A stretch of 64,000 nucleotides of DNA from Saccharopolyspora oryzae (GCF_027853915.1 NZ_JAQGLA010000018.1:1-64000), one strand, 5' to 3'. Shown: positions 31,961 to 42,272, counted from the stretch's first letter. Notes: generated by a model from the sequence alone, not told the origin. Made by a program: numbers and translations.

Positions 31961-34900
31961 TCAGGGCAGGCGCGCCAGGAGCGTGGTCGCCTGCTCCGCG
32001 AAGGATCCGTCCTCGGTGCGGACCGCCCGGTCCAGCAGCTCGCGGGCCACCTCGATCTCGCCGCGCCGGTAGCGGAATTCGGCGACGCGGTAAGCCGCTT
32101 CGGCGATGAGCTCGGCGTCCTCGGTGTTGGCGAGGGTGTACTCGTAGTGCCGCGCCGCTTCCGCGTGCTCTTCGCGCCAGTAGTGCATTTCCGCCAGATG
32201 CGCCGAAGCCAGCGCCGCCGACGGGTGGCCGAGGTCGATCAGCGCTTGGAACCACGGCATCGCCGCTTCGATGTCCCGGCGGCGCTTGGCGATCACGCCG
32301 AGGTTCATCGCGCCCTTCGCCGACAGCTCCGAGTCGTCGGACTCCCACGCCCGCAGGCTCCACCCGCGCGCTTCCTCGTCGTCCTCCGCCTGGTAGGCGA
32401 TCGCGGCGAGTTCCAGCAAGGCCTGCCCCGCGTAGAAGTCGTCCGGGGCGGCCTGGATCAGCTGCCGGAAGGTCTGCTGGGCCTGCGCCACCTCGCCTTC
32501 CTTGTTCAGCGACTGGGCCAGCGCGTAGACCGCCATCGGGGAGAACTTCTCGTCGGCGTCGTCGGCCGCTTCGCGGAACAGCTCGATCGCCCCGGCCGTG
32601 TCGCCTTCGTCGCGGCGCTTGAGACCGAGCATCGCCTTCATCGCCGAGCCCAGGACTTCGTCCGGGCGCTGCATGAGCTCTTCGGCCGCCGCCGGGTCGT
32701 CCTCGGACAGGATCTCCACCAGCCGGAACTTCGCCACCGATGCGGAGCTCTCGTCGCCGTTGTCGAGCACCCACTCGTAGGTCTGCTTCGCGCTGGTGAG
32801 CTCGCCGCGACGCTGCAGCACGTCGCCCAGCGCCAGCACCGCGGCAGGTTCCGGTTCCGGCGCACCGATCTCCACCGCGCAACGCAGGTAGACCAGTGCG
32901 GAATCGGTGTCGTCGGCGTTGAGGAACTCGGTTCCCGCATCGAAGGCCCATTCCGCGACGTCGCGTTCGGGCACCACTTCGGCCAGGCGCCGCAACGTGT
33001 CCGCCGCTGCGGCGTGCTCCCCGCCCGAATGCTGCTGCTCCAGCGCCACGCGAGCGTTGTGCAGCGCGTCCTCGCTCAAGCCTTCGTGGGTCGCGTGAGC
33101 AGCGGCTTTCACGTAGGCGTTGACCGCGCCGGGCAGGTCGCCCTCCTCGTGACGGATCATGCCCAGGCCCATCTCGCCGCGCGCCGCGATGTCCGGGTTG
33201 CCGGACCGGCTGACGCGTTCGTACTCGATGCCGGCCGCGTCGCGATCACCTTGCGCCAGGAGCATGTTCGCCAGTCGGCTCCGCGCCGCCTCGGACTGCT
33301 CCGGCACGTCGAGCGCCGCCGCCGCGCCGAACCAGCGGATCGCCTCGTCCAGCTCCTCGGCCCGCGATGCGCGCTCACCGAGCCAGAGCATCGCGACGAT
33401 CGCGGTGTCCGGGTGGTCCGAACCGGACGCGCGGTGCAGCAGTTCGCGGGCGGCTTCGGCGGTCTCACCGACCTGCGCGATGCGGCGGTGCAGCGCGTCG
33501 CCGAACTGCTCGGGTGATTCGGCGGCCGCTTCCGCCTGGTCCCAGGCGCGTCGCGCCTCGACCGGGTCGCCGGACTCGTGGTGCAGCTGGCCGAGCAGCA
33601 CACCGGCGTCCAGCGCGGGAATCCCGGTGCCCGCGCCGAAGGCGTTCCGGCACGCGGACTTCGCACCTTCGACGTCGTTGAGCCGCGCGAGCAGCTGCGC
33701 CAGCAGCACGCCGGCGTGCCCACCGCGTTCCGGGTCCGCCACGGCGCGGCGGTACCAGGCCAGCGCGATCGCGTGCTCCTGCTGCTGTTCAGCGAGGTGA
33801 CCGAGCTGCGCCTGACCGCGGGGCGCCAGATCCGGGTGCCCGTGGTCGGCGACCATGCGGAAGAACGCCCGCGCCTCGGCCCGGTCCTCCACCGCCATCC
33901 CGAAGTCCAGGCCCAGCTCGGAGCAGGTCCGCAGGTCGTCGCCGGACACCTCGGCCAGCACCGACGCCGCGTCGGCCACGTCGCCCCACGCCGCGCACCA
34001 GAAGTCGGCGACCCGGGGCGAGTCGAAGTGCTCGGCGATCGCCGCCCGCGCCCCGTCGACGTCGCCCTCCCCCATCAGCCGATATCCGCGCTGCTCAGCG
34101 GTTTCAGTGCCCATCGCCTGGTGCACGCGGAGCGTGACGTCCGGGTCGTCGAAGGCCAGGGCCTGCTCGTAAGCGTCCCGCGCCCCGGCGTCGTCGCCGT
34201 TGTCCCGCCGCAGGTTGCCGAGCTCCAACGCGGCGTGCGCCTGGATCTCCGCGACTCCGGAAGCGATCGCGGCCGCGTAAGCGTCCTCGGCGAGGTCTGT
34301 TTCTCCGCGCTTGGCGAGCAAAGGCGCGCGGTAGGCGGTCGCCAGGGCTACCTGATTGCGGTCCCCCACCGACGCTGCGCGCTCGAACGCCGCCAACGCG
34401 CCATCGACGTCGTCGCGCTCGTCGCGGAGCACTCCCAGCCGCAGCGCAGCCTCACCGGCGTTCTCGGTGTCCCCGGCCGCGACTTCGGCCAACTGCTGCT
34501 CGGCGCCGTCCAGATCACCGTCGTTCTGCAGCAGCTCCGCGAGGCTGGACCGGGCAACGGCGGCTTCGTGCGGCTTGTCCCCGCTCGCCGCCCGCTCCCA
34601 AGCCTCGCGAGCCCCTGCCATGTCCCCGTTCTCGTTGCGCAGCGCACCGAGGAACAGCAGCGCTTCCTGCTGCCGATCGGGGTGACCGGCATCGGCCACC
34701 AGCGATAACGCTTGGCCGGTGAACTCGACATCGCCCAGCGCCTGGTGCTGGTGCGCCAGGTTCAAGCACAGTTCGGTCGCGCTCTCGTGCAGTTCCGGCT
34801 CTTCGGCCAGCTCGGCGAGAACAGCGCCCGCGCGGTCGAGATCGCGCCGGATCGCGTGCGCACCGAAAACCGCCAGCGCTTCGACGTCCGACTCCGAGCC

Positions 34901-36967
34901 CGCGGCCTGGTCGAAGCACTCCGACGCGGCGTCGAAATCAGCGGAGAGCACCAACTTCTCGCCCAGCAGGTAGGACGCGCGGGGCCCGAACTCGGGGTGA
35001 CCGCTGGCGATGGTGGTCCGGTAGAGCGCCTCGAGCTCCTCGTCACGGCCGGCGATGCGGTAGAGCATCGCGAGCCTGCCGAACACCTCGGCCAGCAACG
35101 ACGGATATCCCGCGGCAGCGGCGGTGGCGAACGCCGTGATCACGTCCTCCGGCTCGCCGTGCTCGACCAGCAGGTCACCGAGCTGCGCCGCCGACCACGG
35201 CAGCAGCAGCGGATGCCCGCCGTCGACGATCCGCTCCAGCAGCCGCACCGCGTCGTCCGTCCGCTGCTCGCGGACCAGCCAACCGGCCAGCAGCTGACCG
35301 GCCTTGGTCCACACCAGCTGGTTCGGCGATTCGACCAGCTCGCCCAGCAGCTCCACCGCGGAGGTGACGTCGGTGGTCAGCAGCAGTTCGGCCTGCACCA
35401 GCAGCGCCAGGTCGCGCACCTGCGGATCAGCGGCGAGCGCGTCCAGCCCGCCGTCCTCGTCGTGCTCGAGGCGGAAGAGCGCTTCGAGCACGGGACGCGC
35501 AGCGGGCTCGTCGATCAACGCGCGGCGGAATGCGGCGTCCTGCGCGAGCGAGCCCTCGTCGGCGGTCAAAGCGCGCTGCAGGGTCCGGCGGGCCTGTTCG
35601 GCGTCGCCGGAGACCGCCTCCAGCAGGCCGAGCGAGTTGGCCGCCATCACCGACCACATCCGCACGTCCATGTCGATGACCTGCTGGTACGCCAGGCGCG
35701 CGGCGTCCGGGTCACCGGCGCCTGCCGCCTGGTGGGCGCGCATCGCGAGCTGCCTGGCGTCGTCCCCGGCCGGGTCCTGCTGCGCGTCGACGACGTCCAT
35801 CATGGACAGTGCGAGTTCGGCCTGGTGCGCGACGCGCGCGTCCTCGGCCTGCGCGGCCCGGCGGAACGCCGTCGCGGCCTCCTCCGCATCACCGTGCTCG
35901 TACTGGAGAACGCCGAGGTTGTAGGCCGCCAGCGGCGCCTTGTCCGGGTGCTCGGAAGCCAGGACCCGCCCGAAGCTCTCGATCGCCCCGGCGACATCGC
36001 CCTCGTCGCGCTGCAGCTCGGCCAGCACGCCCCACGCCTCGACGGAGAAGTGCGGGTGCCGGGTGTTGATCACCCGCTGGTAGATCTCGCGCGCCTGGTC
36101 CGGCTGCTCCAGCGCGCGCAGCTGCATGCCGAGGTGGATCAGCGCGTGCAGCCGGATGCCCGGGCGCGGGTCGTCGGCCGCGGCCCGGAACGCCTCGGCC
36201 GCTCCCGCCGCGTCACCCAGGTCCTCCAGCACCCCGCCCAGCAGCACATGCCCCCAGCCGAGGTGCTCGGGGTGGCGGTAGGCGATGATCCGCTCGGCCA
36301 GCCGCCGCGCGGTTTCCGGCTCCTCGGCGTGCAGCGCGTAGAGCTTCGCCGCGCCCAGCGATCCGAAGTTCTGGTGCCCGCTGTCCAGCAGCCGCTGCAA
36401 GATCGGCTCGGCGTCGGCGTGGCGCCCCTGCTCCAGCAGCGAGCACGCCTGCTCGTAGGCGACCTGGAGGTACTGGTCGGTGGAGCGCTCACCGGGCTCG
36501 GGCAGCTCGAGCTCCGAGGCGATCTCGACGACCCCGGGGTCGCTGCTGGTCAGCGCCCGATCACGGGCTTCCCGGGCACCCTCGACATCGCCGAGCATGT
36601 GCAGCACCTGGGCCAGCAGCGCATCGGCGCGACCAGCGGCGTCCGGGTCGGCGCCGTCGGCGGCGAAGCGCAGCACGGCTTGGGCTGCGGTCAGGTCGTC
36701 GGCTTCGAACAGCAGCAGGCCTAAGGAGATCGCGGCGATCTGGGCGTAGATCGGATGCCCGGAGTCGATGGCCCGCTGGTACATCGCGCGAGAGCGCTCG
36801 GGGTCGTCGAGCTCGCCGAGCAGCCCGCCCAGCAGGCACGCGGCGTGCGCTGCGGCGTCGAAGTCGCCGTCGTCGAGGACGGTGCTCAGCTCCCGCTCCG
36901 CGGCGGCGAGGTCACCACTGCCCCACAGCTTCCGAGCTGCGGTGACCCGCTGTTCCCACAATGACAC
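31961..36967 (-). CDS. Giant tetratricopeptide-repeat protein
   Basis: A 1668-residue protein that appears to consist entirely of TPR/Sel1-like helical hairpins, with no other domain recognised. Repeats follow a 35-40 residue pattern such as A..LG.LL...GD..GA...Y..AI.SGHP, and the inter-repeat GHP turn recurs dozens of times (DSGHPIYAQIAA, SSDHPDTAIVAML). No signal peptide, membrane segment or enzymatic motif is visible. It is strongly acidic by eye. It is monocistronic between two terminators. TPR solenoids bind proteins; the partner is unknown. The first codons (MSLWEQRVTAARKLWGSGD) look like a capping helix, supporting the start. Confidence 0.85.
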   Translation of the reverse strand: MSLWEQRVTAARKLWGSGDLAAAERELSTVLDDGDFDAAAHAACLLGGLLGELDDPERSRAMYQRAIDSGHPIYAQIAAISLGLLLFEADDLTAAQAVLRFAADGADPDAAGRADALLAQVLHMLGDVEGAREARDRALTSSDPGVVEIASELELPEPGERSTDQYLQVAYEQACSLLEQGRHADAEPILQRLLDSGHQNFGSLGAAKLYALHAEEPETARRLAERIIAYRHPEHLGWGHVLLGGVLEDLGDAAGAAEAFRAAADDPRPGIRLHALIHLGMQLRALEQPDQAREIYQRVINTRHPHFSVEAWGVLAELQRDEGDVAGAIESFGRVLASEHPDKAPLAAYNLGVLQYEHGDAEEAATAFRRAAQAEDARVAHQAELALSMMDVVDAQQDPAGDDARQLAMRAHQAAGAGDPDAARLAYQQVIDMDVRMWSVMAANSLGLLEAVSGDAEQARRTLQRALTADEGSLAQDAAFRRALIDEPAARPVLEALFRLEHDEDGGLDALAADPQVRDLALLVQAELLLTTDVTSAVELLGELVESPNQLVWTKAGQLLAGWLVREQRTDDAVRLLERIVDGGHPLLLPWSAAQLGDLLVEHGEPEDVITAFATAAAAGYPSLLAEVFGRLAMLYRIAGRDEELEALYRTTIASGHPEFGPRASYLLGEKLVLSADFDAASECFDQAAGSESDVEALAVFGAHAIRRDLDRAGAVLAELAEEPELHESATELCLNLAHQHQALGDVEFTGQALSLVADAGHPDRQQEALLFLGALRNENGDMAGAREAWERAASGDKPHEAAVARSSLAELLQNDGDLDGAEQQLAEVAAGDTENAGEAALRLGVLRDERDDVDGALAAFERAASVGDRNQVALATAYRAPLLAKRGETDLAEDAYAAAIASGVAEIQAHAALELGNLRRDNGDDAGARDAYEQALAFDDPDVTLRVHQAMGTETAEQRGYRLMGEGDVDGARAAIAEHFDSPRVADFWCAAWGDVADAASVLAEVSGDDLRTCSELGLDFGMAVEDRAEARAFFRMVADHGHPDLAPRGQAQLGHLAEQQQEHAIALAWYRRAVADPERGGHAGVLLAQLLARLNDVEGAKSACRNAFGAGTGIPALDAGVLLGQLHHESGDPVEARRAWDQAEAAAESPEQFGDALHRRIAQVGETAEAARELLHRASGSDHPDTAIVAMLWLGERASRAEELDEAIRWFGAAAALDVPEQSEAARSRLANMLLAQGDRDAAGIEYERVSRSGNPDIAARGEMGLGMIRHEEGDLPGAVNAYVKAAAHATHEGLSEDALHNARVALEQQHSGGEHAAAADTLRRLAEVVPERDVAEWAFDAGTEFLNADDTDSALVYLRCAVEIGAPEPEPAAVLALGDVLQRRGELTSAKQTYEWVLDNGDESSASVAKFRLVEILSEDDPAAAEELMQRPDEVLGSAMKAMLGLKRRDEGDTAGAIELFREAADDADEKFSPMAVYALAQSLNKEGEVAQAQQTFRQLIQAAPDDFYAGQALLELAAIAYQAEDDEEARGWSLRAWESDDSELSAKGAMNLGVIAKRRRDIEAAMPWFQALIDLGHPSAALASAHLAEMHYWREEHAEAARHYEYTLANTEDAELIAEAAYRVAEFRYRRGEIEVARELLDRAVRTEDGSFAEQATTLLARLP

Positions 36968-37176
36968 GCCGCGCCTCCGATCAGGTGATCATCGATCGCG
37001 GCGAGGATATCGGTCCGCCGCACCTGTTACGGCCCGTCCCCTGGACCGAAAAAGCCGACGAAGATCACCTGCCTCGGACGCAACCGAACACCCCCGCCGA
37101 ACGTCCAACAACACCCGAACGCTCATCTGTCCACAAGGGACAAATGTGCCGAGGGTGCCTTTCTGCAGGTGGTGGA

Positions 37177-37220
37177 CCGTGAGCACTTTGTGTCGCTATG
37201 GCAACAAAAAGTACTCACGG
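37177..37220. terminator. CGTGAGT-family hairpin
   Basis: CCGTGAGCACTTTGTGTCGCTATGGC folds on GCAACAAAAAGTACTCACGG with mismatches. It lies in the 386-bp gap between the TPR gene start (36967) and the GH25 gene stop (37354), both minus strand. The rest of that gap shows only a second hairpin at 37290-37321 and no gene. Confidence 0.6.
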
Positions 37221-37289
37221 ATCCTGAGCAGGCAAAACGCTCCGATTGGGCGGATTCCCGAGTTCGGGGACCGTCCGCAGGCGCAGAAG

Positions 37290-37321
37290 AGCGGGCCGCC
37301 CGCTTTCGCGGACGGCCCGCT
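37290..37321. terminator. GC-rich terminator hairpin of the GH25 gene
   Basis: AGCGGGCCG (37290-37298) pairs with CGGCCCGCT (37313-37321), with further pairing of CCGC/GCGG inside. It lies 33 bp after the stop of the minus-strand GH25 gene. Confidence 0.6.
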
Positions 37322-37353
37322 CCCGTCGAAATTCCGCGGCGCGAACGCCTGGG

Positions 37354-38550
37354 TCAGCGCGCCAGCTTCTCCAAGCGCGCCTGGCCCTCCTGGAACTGGT
37401 TCAGGTCGGTGTTGCCGCTGATGCCGGCAACGCTGCCCTGGTCGGTGTACTGCCAGAAGTGCCAGTTGCTGAAGCCGTTGGGCACGGACGGGCTGTCCAC
37501 GCCGTAGGAAGCCAGCCACAGCGGGTGCCCGTCGAAGCTGTTGGTGCTGCCCATGCACTCCCGCCAGAACGACGGGTTGGCGTAGATGACCGGCTCCTTG
37601 CCGGTGCGCTCCTTGACCTTGTCGTTGAAGGTCTTGGTCCACTGGTGCATCTGGTCCACCGACATCCCGTAGCAGCCGCCCGAGTTCGGGTCGACCTCCA
37701 GGTCCAGCACCGGCGGCAGGGTCTTGCCGTCGGCCTGGTAGTCGGCGACGTCGAGGAACCGGTTGGCCTGCTCCTCGGCGGACGAGTCGCTCGGCCGCGC
37801 GAAGTGGTAGGCACCGGCGATCAGCCCGGCGGCCTTGGCCCCGTGGTACTGCTCGTTGTAGCGCGGGTTGGAGAAGCTGGTGCCGTCGGTGGCCAGCACG
37901 AAGGTGAACTTCTTGCCGTCCGCGGCGACCTTGCCCCAGTCGATGGGCCCGTTGTGGTTGGACACGTCGATGCCCTCGACCGGCGGGCCGAGCGGAGCCT
38001 CCGGCTCGGGTGCCGGAGCCGCCGGGGCGGCGTCGCGCGGCTCCGCCTGCTGCGGAGGGGGAGCTTGCTGCAGCGTGGCGTGCTGTTCCAGGGTGGCCTG
38101 CTTGTCGGGAGCGGCCTCCTGGATCGGGGCGGCCATCGCGGCCTCTTCGATCTGGGGCTTGGCCGGGCCGGCGACGGCGGTGCCGATCACCAGGCCGACG
38201 ACGCCGACGGCTGCGACCGCGGCGCCCGCCTGCATCGAACGAGTGCGCGAAGCCCGCACGACGGGCTCGGGGAGCTTTTCCTGAACCGCGGCAACGTGCG
38301 GCGCAACCCTCTCCCGGAAGCGCCGCACCGCCGGAGCGTCCTGGACCCGCCGCAGCAGCGGGGCCAGCCACTGCACGAGGCGCTCGACCAGCGGCGCGAG
38401 CCACGCGCGAACGCGGTCCGCGGCCACGCGCAGGGCCTGGTCGACCCGCTGGGCAGAGGAGGGGGAGCTCTGCTTCGGGGTGGAAGCGTTGTCGAAGTTT
38501 TCGGGGGATCTCGGTTGGTCGGAGTTTTCGGGGTTCACGAGTCCCCACAC
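37354..38550 (-). CDS. Membrane-anchored GH25 lysozyme-like muramidase
   Basis: A 398-residue type II membrane protein. The cytoplasmic N-terminal 105 residues are Pro/Ser- then Arg/Leu-rich. One transmembrane segment lies at about 107-128 (AGAAVAAVGVVGLVIGTAVAG). A Pro/Ala/Gln-rich linker leads to a C-terminal GH25 domain from residue 193. GH25 motifs include GIDVSNHNGPIDW with catalytic-type Asp195, PPVLDLEVD with the DxE pair, YANPSFW and WQYTDQG. It should cleave peptidoglycan outside the membrane. GTG 38550 is taken as start, with GTG 38538 possible. Confidence 0.85.
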   Translation of the reverse strand: MWGLVNPENSDQPRSPENFDNASTPKQSSPSSAQRVDQALRVAADRVRAWLAPLVERLVQWLAPLLRRVQDAPAVRRFRERVAPHVAAVQEKLPEPVVRASRTRSMQAGAAVAAVGVVGLVIGTAVAGPAKPQIEEAAMAAPIQEAAPDKQATLEQHATLQQAPPPQQAEPRDAAPAAPAPEPEAPLGPPVEGIDVSNHNGPIDWGKVAADGKKFTFVLATDGTSFSNPRYNEQYHGAKAAGLIAGAYHFARPSDSSAEEQANRFLDVADYQADGKTLPPVLDLEVDPNSGGCYGMSVDQMHQWTKTFNDKVKERTGKEPVIYANPSFWRECMGSTNSFDGHPLWLASYGVDSPSVPNGFSNWHFWQYTDQGSVAGISGNTDLNQFQEGQARLEKLAR

Positions 38551-38638
38551 TCCAGCACGGAGCGTGTACCGACATCGAGGTTTGTACGTGCCCGAGTACC
38601 TAGTTTAACCCCTTCGAGCTACAGCACTCGCTTGATCC

Positions 38639-38653
38639 GTCACGGTTCGTGAC
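38639..38653. promoter_or_regulatory. Inverted repeat GTCACG-N3-CGTGAC in a divergent region
   Basis: A perfect 6+6 bp inverted repeat with a 3-bp spacer, 89 bp upstream of the GH25 start and within the 387-bp divergent gap to tex. The size and position suit an operator. The regulator is unknown. Confidence 0.3.
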
Positions 38654-38721
38654 AACAGTGCGTCACGCTCCGAGATCCCGGCGGCCCAGGTCACAAGCCC
38701 TCCGGCTCCGCCACGCAGCAC

Positions 38722-38782
38722 CGCAGTTTCAATTGAAACTGCGATCCGCCGTGCCTGGGGTTCGCAGTTTCAATTGAAACTG
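38722..38782. repeat. Paired-palindrome element C
   Basis: CGCAGTTTCAATTGAAACTGCG at 38722-38743 and CAGTTTCAATTGAAACTG at 38765-38782, with the 41-bp pitch seen in elements A and B. Unlike those, it lies upstream of two divergent genes (GH25 and tex), so it is not at the 3' end of any visible gene. Confidence 0.9.
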
Positions 38783-38937
38783 TGGTCCATCGGGCCCGAC
38801 GACGGCCGGTGACCGGACCACCCCGATGAGCAGCATCCCGACACGCCGACGCGAGTGCGGACGTAGCCTGCGAGCCCGGTCCGGCACAATGTCCGGTCGG
38901 ATCTGGCGAAGATCGCAGAGAAGGCGGAATCAGCATC

Positions 38938-41322
38938 GTGACGACTGTTCATCAGAAGATCGCCGAGGAGCTCGGCGTCCGCGAGCGCCAGGTGCAGTCC
39001 GCCGTCGAGCTGCTCGACGGCGGGGCGACTGTGCCCTTCATCGCCCGCTACCGGAAGGAAGCGACCGGCGCCCTCGACGACGCCCAGCTGCGCACGCTCG
39101 AAGAGCGCCTGCGCTACCTGCGCGAACTCGAAGAGCGGCGCACGACGGTGCTGGACTCGATCCGGTCCCAGGGCAAGCTCACCGACGAGCTCGAGGCGCA
39201 GATCACCGAGGCCGACTCGAAGGCGCGGCTGGAGGACATCTACCTCCCCTACAAGCCCAAGCGCCGCACCAAGGCCCAGATCGCGATCGAGGCGGGCCTC
39301 GAGCCGCTGGCGGACAAGCTGCTGGCCGACCCGAACAACGACCCGCAGCAGAACGCGGCCGAGTTCGTCGACGCCGACAAGGGCGTCGACGACGCGCAGG
39401 CCGCGCTGGACGGCGCGCGGTCGATCCTGGTGGAGCGCTTCTCCGAGGACGCCGACCTGATCGGCGAGCTGCGCGAGAAGGTCTGGGCGCGCGGCCGGGT
39501 GGTCTCCAAGGTCCGCGAGGGCAAGGAGGAGGAAGGGGCGAAGTTCGCCGACTACTTCGAGTTCTCCGAGCCGTTCACCGACCTGCCCTCGCACCGCATC
39601 CTGGCGCTGTTCCGCGGTGAGAACGAGGAGGCGCTGGAGCTGTCCCTGGAGCCGGACGACGGTTCCGAGCAGGTCGGCCCGACCGACTACGAGCTGCGCA
39701 TCGCCCAGCAGTTCGGCATCGCCGACCAGGGCCGCCCGGCCGACAAGTGGCTGTCGGACGTGGTCCGCTGGGCGTGGCGGACCCGCATCCTGACCCGCCT
39801 GAGCGTGGACATGCGGCTGCGGCTGCGGCAGAACGCCGAGGACGAGGCGGTCCGGGTGTTCGCGGCCAACCTGCGCGACCTGCTGCTGGCCGCGCCCGCG
39901 GGCTCTCGCGCCACGATGGGCCTGGACCCGGGCTTCCGGACCGGCGTGAAGGTCGCGATCGTGGACGGCACCGGCAAGGTCGTCGCCACCGACACGATCT
40001 ACCCGCACCAGCCGCAGCGGCAGTGGGACCAGGCGCTGGCCAAGCTGGCGGCGCTGGCCAAGGAGCACTCGGTCGACCTGATCGCGATCGGCAACGGCAC
40101 GGCCTCCCGCGAGACCGACAAGCTGGCCGGCGAGCTGATCAGCCAGAACCCGGACCTGAAGCTCACCAAGATCTCGGTGTCCGAGGCGGGCGCGTCGGTG
40201 TACTCGGCTTCGGCTTACGCCTCGCGCGAGCTGCCGGACCTCGACGTCTCGCTGCGCGGCGCGGTGTCCATCGCCCGCCGCCTGCAGGACCCGCTGGCGG
40301 AGCTGGTGAAGATCGACCCGAAGTCGATCGGTGTCGGCCAGTACCAGCACGACGTGTCGGAGACGAAGCTGTCGCGTTCGCTGGACGCGGTGGTCGAGGA
40401 CTGCGTGAACGCGGTGGGCGTGGACGTCAACACGGCGTCGGCCCCGCTGCTGACCCGCGTGTCGGGCATCAGCGAGACGCTGGCGGGCAACATCGTCCAG
40501 CACCGCGACACCAACGGCCCGTTCCGCACCCGCACGACGCTCAAGGACGTGGCGCGCCTGGGCCCGAAGGCGTTCGAGCAGTGCGCGGGCTTCCTGCGCA
40601 TCCCGGACGGCGACGATCCGCTGGACTCCTCCGCGGTGCACCCGGAGGCCTACCCGGTGGTGCAGCGGATCATGGGCAGCACCGGCACGGAGATCCGCGA
40701 GCTGATCGGCAACGCCCGGGTGCTGAAGTCGGTGCGGCCGCAGGACTTCGTGGACGACGACTTCGGTCTCCCGACGGTCACCGACATCCTCGCCGAGCTC
40801 GACAAGCCGGGCCGCGACCCGCGTCCGGAGTTCAAGACGGCGTCCTTCGCCGACGGCGTGGAGAAGATCGCGGACCTCAAGCCGGGCATGACCCTGGAGG
40901 GCGTGGTCACCAACGTGGCGGCCTTCGGAGCCTTCGTGGACGTGGGCGTCCACCAGGACGGCCTGGTCCACGTCTCGGCGATGTCGAAGAACTTCGTCAA
41001 CGACCCCCACGACGTCGTCAAGTCCGGAGAGATCGTCCGCGTCAAGGTCCTCGACGTGGATATCCCCCGCAAGCGAATCTCCCTGACCCTCCGCCTCGAC
41101 GACGAGCCCGGAGCCGGCGGCAAGCCGGAGCGAGACTCCAACCGAGGCGGCGGCCGAGGCCAAGGCGGCGGCAACCGCAACGGCGGAGGCCGGAGCAACG
41201 GCAACCGCAACGGCCAGGGCGGCCGAAACGGAAACCGAGGCGGCGGCCAGCGAAACCAGCGCAACAACGCCCCGTCCGGAGCGATGGCCGACGCCCTCCG
41301 CAAGGCGGGCTTCGGCAAGTGA
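38938..41322 (+). CDS. tex: RNA-binding transcription accessory protein Tex
   Basis: A 794-residue Tex/Spt6-like nucleic-acid-binding protein. It has an N-terminal helical region ([17 protein letters not shown]), a YqgF-like RNase H fold ([23 protein letters not shown]), helix-hairpin-helix motifs ([26 protein letters not shown]) and a C-terminal S1 domain ([34 protein letters not shown]). A Gly/Arg/Asn-rich low-complexity tail of about 65 residues follows the S1 domain and ends with [11 protein letters not shown]. The GTG start at 38938 begins [13 protein letters not shown]. It is transcribed alone. Confidence 0.93.
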   Translation: MTTVHQKIAEELGVRERQVQSAVELLDGGATVPFIARYRKEATGALDDAQLRTLEERLRYLRELEERRTTVLDSIRSQGKLTDELEAQITEADSKARLEDIYLPYKPKRRTKAQIAIEAGLEPLADKLLADPNNDPQQNAAEFVDADKGVDDAQAALDGARSILVERFSEDADLIGELREKVWARGRVVSKVREGKEEEGAKFADYFEFSEPFTDLPSHRILALFRGENEEALELSLEPDDGSEQVGPTDYELRIAQQFGIADQGRPADKWLSDVVRWAWRTRILTRLSVDMRLRLRQNAEDEAVRVFAANLRDLLLAAPAGSRATMGLDPGFRTGVKVAIVDGTGKVVATDTIYPHQPQRQWDQALAKLAALAKEHSVDLIAIGNGTASRETDKLAGELISQNPDLKLTKISVSEAGASVYSASAYASRELPDLDVSLRGAVSIARRLQDPLAELVKIDPKSIGVGQYQHDVSETKLSRSLDAVVEDCVNAVGVDVNTASAPLLTRVSGISETLAGNIVQHRDTNGPFRTRTTLKDVARLGPKAFEQCAGFLRIPDGDDPLDSSAVHPEAYPVVQRIMGSTGTEIRELIGNARVLKSVRPQDFVDDDFGLPTVTDILAELDKPGRDPRPEFKTASFADGVEKIADLKPGMTLEGVVTNVAAFGAFVDVGVHQDGLVHVSAMSKNFVNDPHDVVKSGEIVRVKVLDVDIPRKRISLTLRLDDEPGAGGKPERDSNRGGGRGQGGGNRNGGGRSNGNRNGQGGRNGNRGGGQRNQRNNAPSGAMADALRKAGFGK

Positions 41323-41663
41323 CGTAAGCAGAGGGGCGGGGCGCCCTTCGCCTGTCTTCCCCGGGCCTTTCCCTTTTGCACCACTGCGCACGAACGGTCA
41401 TAGCCTTCACGCCACCCGGAATGCGCAGAACCACGGATCACAGTTCCGTCCCGGTCCTGTTCATTGAGGACGTGACCGGCGAGGGCGAGCGGGGAACCTG
41501 CGAGCCCTCCGACACCTTGACGCCCGAAGGCGCGGGACCTCTCGACGATCATCGTCGCGGCACCGTGTGATGGTGTCGCTGCTGTTCATCGGCGGAGGCC
41601 AGCCCGGGCTCGAATCCGCTGATCACTGCTGACTCACGCTATGTGCACGGAGCTCCAGTCAGA
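41323..41663. other. 341-bp gap between tex and a convergent hypothetical gene
   Basis: No convincing gene, operator or strong hairpin is seen. A 64-codon open frame at 41376-41570 has no RBS, no family resemblance and ordinary intergenic composition. Confidence 0.4.
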
Positions 41664-42272
41664 TCAGGCTGGACGCCCGTCCGGCCAGCGCGGATCTACC
41701 CGGATCATCTGGAGCATTCGCCAGCTGAACTTCACGTCGTACTCGTACATCACGTCGTCCGCACCTCGGCTCTCCAGGCCGTGATCCTCGAACGGGTACC
41801 ACAGGTCGCCCTCTTCCAACGGGCCGAAGCGTTCCCGAACCTCGCTGAGCAAGTGCCGCCACGGCTCGAGCTCCTCCGGAGCCTCGACGTGCGGAACCTC
41901 CGAGTCCTCACGCCGCACGAATCCGCCATCGATCCAGAACCCGTTGGCATCCCCCACGACCTCGAAGTCGAACTCGGGCCACGGTTCGAAGTGGTAGATC
42001 AGCGACGTAGCGCGTTCCCCGTCAAGCCAGCGGGTTTCCTCCACCGCAGGTTCCCCGGCGAACTTCTTGACGTTGGCCAACGTCCGCTTCAACTCGAGAA
42101 GCTTCAGCCCCGCTGCAACCCGCTCCGCGACCTCCTGCATCTCGGCACGCGTTGCCCCGAACAGGGCAAGAGCCTCATCCACCCGCTCATCTGCACCCAT
42201 GGTGGTGTCGAGCAAGTAGAGCTGAAAATCCCGCCCCTCACTGGGAACCGACTTCGAACTCCGCCATACCAT
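41664..42272 (-). CDS. Hypothetical protein, paralogue A
   Basis: A 202-residue soluble protein of unknown function. It is clearly homologous to the protein at 49139-49702: shared blocks include TRAEM, TLANVKK.AGEP, WPEFDF.VVG, WID.GFVR, SEVPHVE.PE and EVRERFGPL.EGD.W. It is acidic and Trp-rich, with predicted mixed alpha/beta structure and no signal peptide. ATG 42272 has GAGGAGG upstream. The paralogues flank the iclR-hyuAB-OPT block in the same orientation. Immunity-type or SUKH-like functions are possible but unsupported. Confidence 0.7.
   Translation of the reverse strand: MVWRSSKSVPSEGRDFQLYLLDTTMGADERVDEALALFGATRAEMQEVAERVAAGLKLLELKRTLANVKKFAGEPAVEETRWLDGERATSLIYHFEPWPEFDFEVVGDANGFWIDGGFVRREDSEVPHVEAPEELEPWRHLLSEVRERFGPLEEGDLWYPFEDHGLESRGADDVMYEYDVKFSWRMLQMIRVDPRWPDGRPA

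Noticed and set aside
38770-41391. An 873-codon minus-strand open frame
   Set aside because: It is antisense to tex, low-complexity in Arg/Val/Leu/Gly, with no motifs.
41376-41570. A 64-codon plus-strand open frame after tex
   Set aside because: No RBS, no family resemblance and no operon context.
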